From DATELY01 sp035276085 (GTDB lineage Bacteria > Pseudomonadota > Gammaproteobacteria > Steroidobacterales > Steroidobacteraceae): DNA of 9,010 nt. Under the pieces are notes generated by a model. It searched no databases. It had not been told where the DNA came from and saw nothing but the letters and a program-made list of their open reading frames with translations. Shown one piece after another: positions 4,972-9,010 of this stretch. The number at the start of each line of letters is the position of its first letter. Position 1 is the stretch's first letter. A program made the translations under genes and the position numbers. The stretch spans positions 1-9,010 of the forward strand of contig DATELY010000228.1 in NCBI GenBank assembly GCA_035276085.1, in the 5' to 3' direction.

Positions 4972-5200
4972 CCTGACAACGTCCGCTCATGGCCGAGGCT
5001 GTGTGAAAGCACATTGCCCCTTGCCCCGATTCGACTCCCTCCGTGCGCCATCAATACTGTCGACTCGAATCGCGCTGTTCATTTGCGAGCACGTCACTGA
5101 TTCGCATACATCTGGCGCCACAGGGATAGCAGGCGCACCTGTATGCCAGCTGCAGGAATCACCTCTCGAATCACGACAGTGAACCGATTGAGGGTTTTAT
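4972..5200 (+). other. Intergenic region before the porin gene
   Basis: I see no gene, no SigF-type motif and no convincing terminator here. At 4977-4995 lies the second copy of the short dispersed motif, followed by GGCTGTGTGAAAG, a sequence reminiscent of ends of some insertion sequences, so a decayed element is possible. The porin promoter must lie in this region but I cannot place it. GAGGG about 7 bases before 5201 is the porin ribosome site. Confidence 0.4.
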
Positions 5201-6502
5201 ATGCACTCTCGGGTTTGCCGCCGGGCACTCGTGTGTTTCGCTCTGCTACTCCCGGTCACTTCTCTTCACGCTGCGGAACCCAGCGCGTCATCCATGGCAG
5301 CGTCCGATCTCATGCATCGAGAACAACTGAGTGGCGATTGGGGCGGCACTCGTTCTGCCTGGAATGAGCAGGGCGTGGAGTTGGACTTTGCCGTGACACA
5401 GTTCTACCAGGGCGTGGCTGACGGCGGGGTACGGAACGACAGTGAATACAACGGCGTCTTTGTCACCGACGCCAGGTTGGACCTCGGCAAACTCACGGGG
5501 TGGAAGTTTTGGCAGGTCGATTTTCAGACGCAAACGCGCTTTGGCGGTCCCTTGCTGGGGGGAACGGGAACTATCAGCCCCGTGAATACTGCGGCAATCA
5601 TCCCGGGCACCGATGACACCGTCTTCGCGATCACCGCTTTGACGGTGACCAAACTGATTCCCATCGACCTGGAACAAGGCAATGTGCTGGCGATTGCCGC
5701 GGGCCGCGTCAATCTGATCGACGCAGTCCAGGAACAGTTTTTCGCTGGCGGCGGAACAGAGCGGTTCATGAACATCGCTCAGATCGGCCCCCTGACGGTC
5801 GCGCGCGAGGTGCCGCTCATCACGAACGCGTTGAGCTTTGCCTATGTGCGCCACGGCGAGCCGTTCATTACCTTCACCATCCTGGATCCAAACGATCATT
5901 CAACCGATGCCGGCGTGTCGGATCTGTTCGACGATGGCGTCAGCTTCTCGCCCGGCATCAATTTTCCGACCCACTACTTCGGCAAGTCCGGCAAGCATTC
6001 TTTTGGGGGCGCGATCACCACGAAGGACTACACACCGTTCGATACCCTGCGTCAGCTCATCCTACCGGGACCTCCGCGAGTGCCTCTGCAGCCCGAGAGT
6101 GGATCGTGGTCGGTGAACTATGTCTTCCGCCAGTACCTCGTCGAACGCGCGAAAGACGACGGCTGGGGTCTGTTCACTCAGGTGGCCTTCGCCAACGAAA
6201 GCACGAGCCCCATCACGCGCTTCTTCAACATCGGCCTCGGCGGCAACGGCTTGCTTCCCAACCGACGCGACGACGAATTTGGCGTCGCATACGCATATAC
6301 GGACTTGAGCGACGACCTCAAGGACGACCTCGACCTGCTCAGGGTTCGCGGCGTGCGCCCCGAACACCAGGTGGAAGTGTTCTACAACGCTCACATCACG
6401 CCCTGGTTCAGGCTCACCGGAGATCTGCAGGTAATCCGACCGACGCGGAAGGGCGTCGATACCGACGTCATTCCCGCCATGCGGTTGAAGGTGATCTTCT
6501 AG
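5201..6502 (+). CDS. OprB-type outer-membrane porin
   Basis: This 433-residue protein starts with a signal peptide (residues 1-24: RRALVCFALLLPVTSLHA, cleavage before AEP). The mature N-terminus has LSGDWGGTRSAWNEQGVELD, the hallmark of the carbohydrate-selective OprB porin family, where LxGDWGGxR followed by a Gly-rich barrel strand is typical. The protein is rich in alternating polar/aromatic strands and ends in phenylalanine (LKVIF), as outer-membrane barrels do. It should form a substrate-selective channel, possibly for sugars or other small polar solutes; the true substrate cannot be read from the sequence. No sugar transporter or regulator lies next to it, and it has no SigF-type promoter. 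Length fits the family. Confidence 0.85.
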   Translation: MHSRVCRRALVCFALLLPVTSLHAAEPSASSMAASDLMHREQLSGDWGGTRSAWNEQGVELDFAVTQFYQGVADGGVRNDSEYNGVFVTDARLDLGKLTGWKFWQVDFQTQTRFGGPLLGGTGTISPVNTAAIIPGTDDTVFAITALTVTKLIPIDLEQGNVLAIAAGRVNLIDAVQEQFFAGGGTERFMNIAQIGPLTVAREVPLITNALSFAYVRHGEPFITFTILDPNDHSTDAGVSDLFDDGVSFSPGINFPTHYFGKSGKHSFGGAITTKDYTPFDTLRQLILPGPPRVPLQPESGSWSVNYVFRQYLVERAKDDGWGLFTQVAFANESTSPITRFFNIGLGGNGLLPNRRDDEFGVAYAYTDLSDDLKDDLDLLRVRGVRPEHQVEVFYNAHITPWFRLTGDLQVIRPTRKGVDTDVIPAMRLKVIF

Positions 6503-6583
6503 GAATCGCGTCATCGGGGCTTCAAGCCTCTTCGACCACGGCGCACAATCGACGGTCACAACTGTAATCAATGAGGTCGAGCC

Positions 6584-6775
6584 ATGACCGTGCCGCTGTG
6601 GTCACTGCTGGGGTTTGCTGCGTGGACGGTGCTGCTACTGCTGTTGACGGTCGGGGTGTCGTTCGAGCAGACGAATACGCTCACGTCGGTGCGCTTCATC
6701 TTCTTCTTCGTTCAGATCGTGGGTTTCCTCTGGTTGGTTGGACTCATCGTCGCACGAGCGGCCCCGGCCACCTGA
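6584..6775 (+). pseudogene. Internally deleted MAPEG-family membrane protein
   Basis: The 63-residue frame reads as the two ends of a MAPEG protein joined together. Residues 1-25 (MTVPLWSLLGFAAWTVLLLL) match the usual first helix. Residues about 33-58 (TSVRFIFFFVQIVGFLWLVG) match the usual last helix (compare the family's VRFxFFxVQ near the C-terminus). The roughly 70-80 residues between, with the two middle helices and the glutathione-site region, are absent. MAPEG proteins are normally about 130-140 residues, with four helices, and work as trimers. The remaining frame is open and has a ribosome site (GAGG 7 bases upstream), so a two-helix protein may still be made. The hydrolase gene follows after 15 bases and may be co-transcribed. 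Confidence 0.6.
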
Positions 6776-6790
6776 CACCGGGCGATTCAT

Positions 6791-7636
6791 GTGAATTCGA
6801 AAGGCTGCTCGCCGCGTGTTCTCATGCTCATTACTTCGCTGGTCGTCGTTGCCGTCATCGTCTCGTTCTGCGGCCTTCTATACGTGCAGCAGGACAACCT
6901 GGTGTTCTTCCCGCAACCCAACGATCCAGTACTGGTACGTGAGTGGCAGGATCGTCGTATCGACATCCAGACGCCGGCGGGAACGCTCGCAGGTTGGTGG
7001 GCGCGCGGCGGTGCGCCTGCAAGCGGCACGGTCATTCTGTACTTTGGCGGCAATGCCGAAGACGTGTTGTACACGGCGGCATCGGCCCAGCGCTTCGCGG
7101 CCGAACGCATGCTGCTGATGAACTATCGCGGTTACGGATTGAGCTCTGGCAAGCCGAGCCAGGCAGCCCTGTTCGAGGACGCCCTCGCCATTTACGACCA
7201 CGTCCGCGCAACCGGCATCCGTGCGGATCGGATCGTGGTGATGGGACGCAGTCTGGGTTCTGGCGTCGCAACCATGCTCGCCGCCAATCGCCCAGTGCAC
7301 GGTGTCGTCTTGATCACACCATTCGACAGCCTGGCCGCGGTGGCCGCCCATCACTATCGTGGACTGCCCGTGCGTGCGCTGCTCAGACATCCATTCCCGA
7401 GCATCGAATTTGCGCGCCAGGCGCAAGCGCCCGCCCTGCTCATCGCGGCGAAGCGCGACGATATCGTGCCGCCCGTTCATGCAGAGCGGCTGAGCGAGGC
7501 GTGGGCGGGTCCGCATCGATTGCACGTGTTGAACGGCGTCGGGCACAACGACGTGGAACAGGATGCCCGGTATTACGCGCTCATCAACGCATTCCTGCGG
7601 ACAGGCTTCGACACGCGCGCGCCATCGCACACATGA
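6791..7636 (+). CDS. Membrane-anchored alpha/beta hydrolase (BEM46/ABHD17-like)
   Basis: This 281-residue protein has one N-terminal membrane segment (about 12-31: MLITSLVVVAVIVSFCGLLY), then a serine hydrolase domain. Visible elements: oxyanion strand VILYFGGNAED (about 81-91), NYRGYGLSSG (111-120), nucleophile elbow GRSLGSG with Ser154, acid Asp223 in AKRDDIVPP and His252 in GVGHNDV. This is the pattern of the BEM46/ABHD17-like group, which in bacteria is mostly uncharacterised; esterase or thioesterase action at the membrane is likely. The start is a GTG at 6791 with no clear ribosome site. An ATG at 6824 would keep the anchor and catalytic domain and cannot be ruled out. The gene ends 12 bases from the stop of the convergent peptidase gene. 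Confidence 0.85.
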   Translation: MNSKGCSPRVLMLITSLVVVAVIVSFCGLLYVQQDNLVFFPQPNDPVLVREWQDRRIDIQTPAGTLAGWWARGGAPASGTVILYFGGNAEDVLYTAASAQRFAAERMLLMNYRGYGLSSGKPSQAALFEDALAIYDHVRATGIRADRIVVMGRSLGSGVATMLAANRPVHGVVLITPFDSLAAVAAHHYRGLPVRALLRHPFPSIEFARQAQAPALLIAAKRDDIVPPVHAERLSEAWAGPHRLHVLNGVGHNDVEQDARYYALINAFLRTGFDTRAPSHT

Positions 7637-7648
7637 CCGGCGGCGGCG

Positions 7649-8752
7649 TCAGAACCCGCAACACGCCTCTGTTTCGAAATGCCCCGCAACAGGTGAGAAC
7701 ACATCCTCGTCGCGCAGGCCCGCGGGGTGCGGTTCACTCGATGGCGTGAGCGCCTCGAGATCCAACGGCAGCGGATCGTCGTCCACCCAGATCTTCGCGC
7801 CTTTCGCGATCAGATCGATGTGAATGGAGCACTCGTACGGGACGACGCACAGCGGTTGGTTGTGCTGCCCGAATCCCAAGTGAATGCCCGGGCGGCGTTC
7901 GTTGATGTGGCTGTTCATTGCCACCGCTTCGACAGAGCCGCCGTTCGTACCGAAGCCCAGCTCGCCGACACGGTGTGCGTTCGGTTGTGCGAAGCATGCA
8001 TCGAGAAATGTCCTGACGTCGGGGCTCGCACATTCATATCGCGTCGCACATCCGCTCTCGATCCAAAGATGCACCGGATGCGCCTGCAGGCGCGCATCCA
8101 GTTCGGTAAAGCGGTTCACATTGAAAGCGCAATCCGCCACGAAGATGCCGTCGATCGCTGCGGGAAAGGTCGCCACTTCCCCTGCCGGGAGCACGACGAT
8201 TCCACCGGCACGGGCGGTGCCCCGATTGCTGATCCAGCGGTGTCGCTTCGAATCGATGCGAACCTGCAGGTCCGTACCGCCAGCTGTGGCGATGCGCAGC
8301 CGCTCGGCGCGCATGCAGCGGTGCAAAAGAGCTGCGTTGCGCGCCGACAGCTCATCCGGTGATACGCGCAGCGGTCCCGCAAACAACTCGGGGCTTGCGC
8401 TGATGGCGCGGAAGATCTCGCATCGCTGAGGGTCGAAGTGCTGCAGAGCACGAGCGAGCGTGCCCTCGTGAGACATCGTGTCACGTTCCAGGCTGAGCAC
8501 GATCAATCGACCGCTGACCGAACCGGGTGCGGGTAGCGCGTGCGTCAGGCGAGCCAGTAACTCCTCATCCTGCAGCGGTGCCATCCACACGCGAGTGGCA
8601 GCAACCCCGCGCAACTCGAGCGCGGCGGACAGCCATGCAGCACATTCATAACTATCGCTGGTGTACAGAATCAGCACAGCGTCGCCGGCCCGCACCCGTG
8701 CGTAGCGATCGAGGAGCGATTCCACTCCCTGCCATACCGCTGCGGTGATCAC
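7649..8752 (-). CDS. M29-like metallopeptidase (aminopeptidase T family)
   Basis: This 367-residue protein resembles leucyl aminopeptidases of the AmpT/M29 type. Likely metal ligands are in order: E192 in VLPAGEV, E264 in GELGFGTN, H291 in GIHLGFG, and H311 with D313 in SIHIDLI; all are kept, so activity is plausible. The N-terminal part (about 1-130: SLLDRYARVRAGDAVLILY, then TSDSYECAAWLSAALELRGV) is the usual nucleotide-binding-like first domain. The true start is taken as the GTG at 8752, which overlaps the stop of the upstream small gene by GTGA and has GGAG upstream. The frame stays open to 8830 but that would add 26 unlikely residues lying over the upstream gene. Coupling to that gene suggests a joint function. 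The substrate is unknown. Confidence 0.75.
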   Translation of the reverse strand: MITAAVWQGVESLLDRYARVRAGDAVLILYTSDSYECAAWLSAALELRGVAATRVWMAPLQDEELLARLTHALPAPGSVSGRLIVLSLERDTMSHEGTLARALQHFDPQRCEIFRAISASPELFAGPLRVSPDELSARNAALLHRCMRAERLRIATAGGTDLQVRIDSKRHRWISNRGTARAGGIVVLPAGEVATFPAAIDGIFVADCAFNVNRFTELDARLQAHPVHLWIESGCATRYECASPDVRTFLDACFAQPNAHRVGELGFGTNGGSVEAVAMNSHINERRPGIHLGFGQHNQPLCVVPYECSIHIDLIAKGAKIWVDDDPLPLDLEALTPSSEPHPAGLRDEDVFSPVAGHFETEACCGF

Positions 8753-8985
8753 GCAGCCGACTCCGATGGAGCCGACGCGACGGCTTCTATTTCGATGTTG
8801 GGCGGTAAGGCGACAGTCCACGGCGCCCATGAGACTTCCTGACCCGGCTGCAGCAGACCGGGAATCTGTATGCGGACCTTCTTCAGCTGGAAATGTGCCG
8901 CTTCGGCACGCTTCATTTCTGCAAGCACGTTGGCGGTCGTGCGTGCGACGATTTCGTCGAGCTGTTCTTTGGATAAGTGGGACAT
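8749..8985 (-). CDS. Small protein of unknown function, coupled to M29-like peptidase
   Basis: I do not recognise this 78-residue protein. It has an amphipathic, charged N-terminal helix (LSKEQLDEIVARTTANVLAE), a link, and a short strand-rich part (KKVRIQIPGLL, then WAPWTVALPPNIEIEA) with an Ala/Ser tail. There are no cysteines, no signal peptide and no membrane segment, so it is probably cytoplasmic. AGGAG lies 7 bases before the ATG at 8985, and its stop overlaps the peptidase start by four bases, which supports it as a real gene. It may be a partner, regulator or substrate of the peptidase; the sequence does not decide. The window ends 25 bases upstream, so any further operon genes are out of view. 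Confidence 0.7.
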   Translation of the reverse strand: MSHLSKEQLDEIVARTTANVLAEMKRAEAAHFQLKKVRIQIPGLLQPGQEVSWAPWTVALPPNIEIEAVASAPSESAA

Positions 8986-9010
8986 GGAGCGCTCCTGCGA
9001 TGTGTGACCC

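Noticed and set aside
5288..5899. Minus-strand frame of 203 codons inside the porin gene
   Set aside because: It is antisense to a strongly supported porin with signal peptide and barrel features; no domain is seen.
6510..6530. Possible terminator after the porin gene (GGCTT-C-AAGCC)
   Set aside because: The stem is short with almost no loop and no U-run follows, so it is too weak to call.
7727..8362. Plus-strand frame of 211 codons within the M29-like gene
   Set aside because: It is antisense to a gene whose metal-ligand motifs are in place, and has no ribosome site or domain.

Overview
The window is GC-rich, densely coded DNA, most likely from a chromosome of a proteobacterium. The families present (NrsF-controlled ECF sigma factor, bufferins, OprB-type porin, HicBA remnants) fit a gamma- or alphaproteobacterium of soil or water. 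I cannot name the genus from the sequence alone.

Layout. (1) 1-874 is an accessory scar. A HicA toxin gene with a replaced C-terminal half, an intact HicB antitoxin gene and a broken XRE-type regulator gene lie between two perfect 33-bp inverted repeats, with a 30-bp perfect palindrome and short tandem repeats at the junctions. (2) 875-4971 is the core of the window: a copper/metal-stress locus built around an ECF sigma factor of the SigF type and its membrane anti-sigma factor NrsF. On the minus strand run sigF-nrsF, then bufA2-bufB-bufC (bufferin peptide, MNIO peptide-modifying enzyme, partner protein). On the plus strand, divergent from sigF, run a second, different bufferin (BufA1/DUF2282) and a DoxX-family membrane protein (BufD-like). 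Three copies of the motif GTAACC-N16-CGAA, the promoter I recall for Caulobacter SigF, sit in front of sigF, bufA1 and bufA2. All three match exactly, spacer included. (3) 4972-5200 is intergenic. (4) 5201-7636 carries an OprB-type outer-membrane porin, a MAPEG-family membrane protein reduced to its two end segments, and a membrane-anchored alpha/beta hydrolase. (5) 7649-8985 on the minus strand holds an M29-like metallopeptidase translationally coupled to a 78-residue protein of unknown function.

How it works together (inference from family knowledge): a stress signal, probably copper or another thiophilic metal acting on cysteines of NrsF, releases the sigma factor. The sigma factor then transcribes its own operon and both bufferin operons. 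The exported Cys-rich peptides are modified by the BufB/BufC pair to bind copper in the periplasm. Only one BufB/BufC pair is present for two peptides of different type. A stem-loop follows each bufferin gene, which could keep the peptide message in excess over the downstream gene. The genes beyond 5200 show no such promoter and are probably unrelated.
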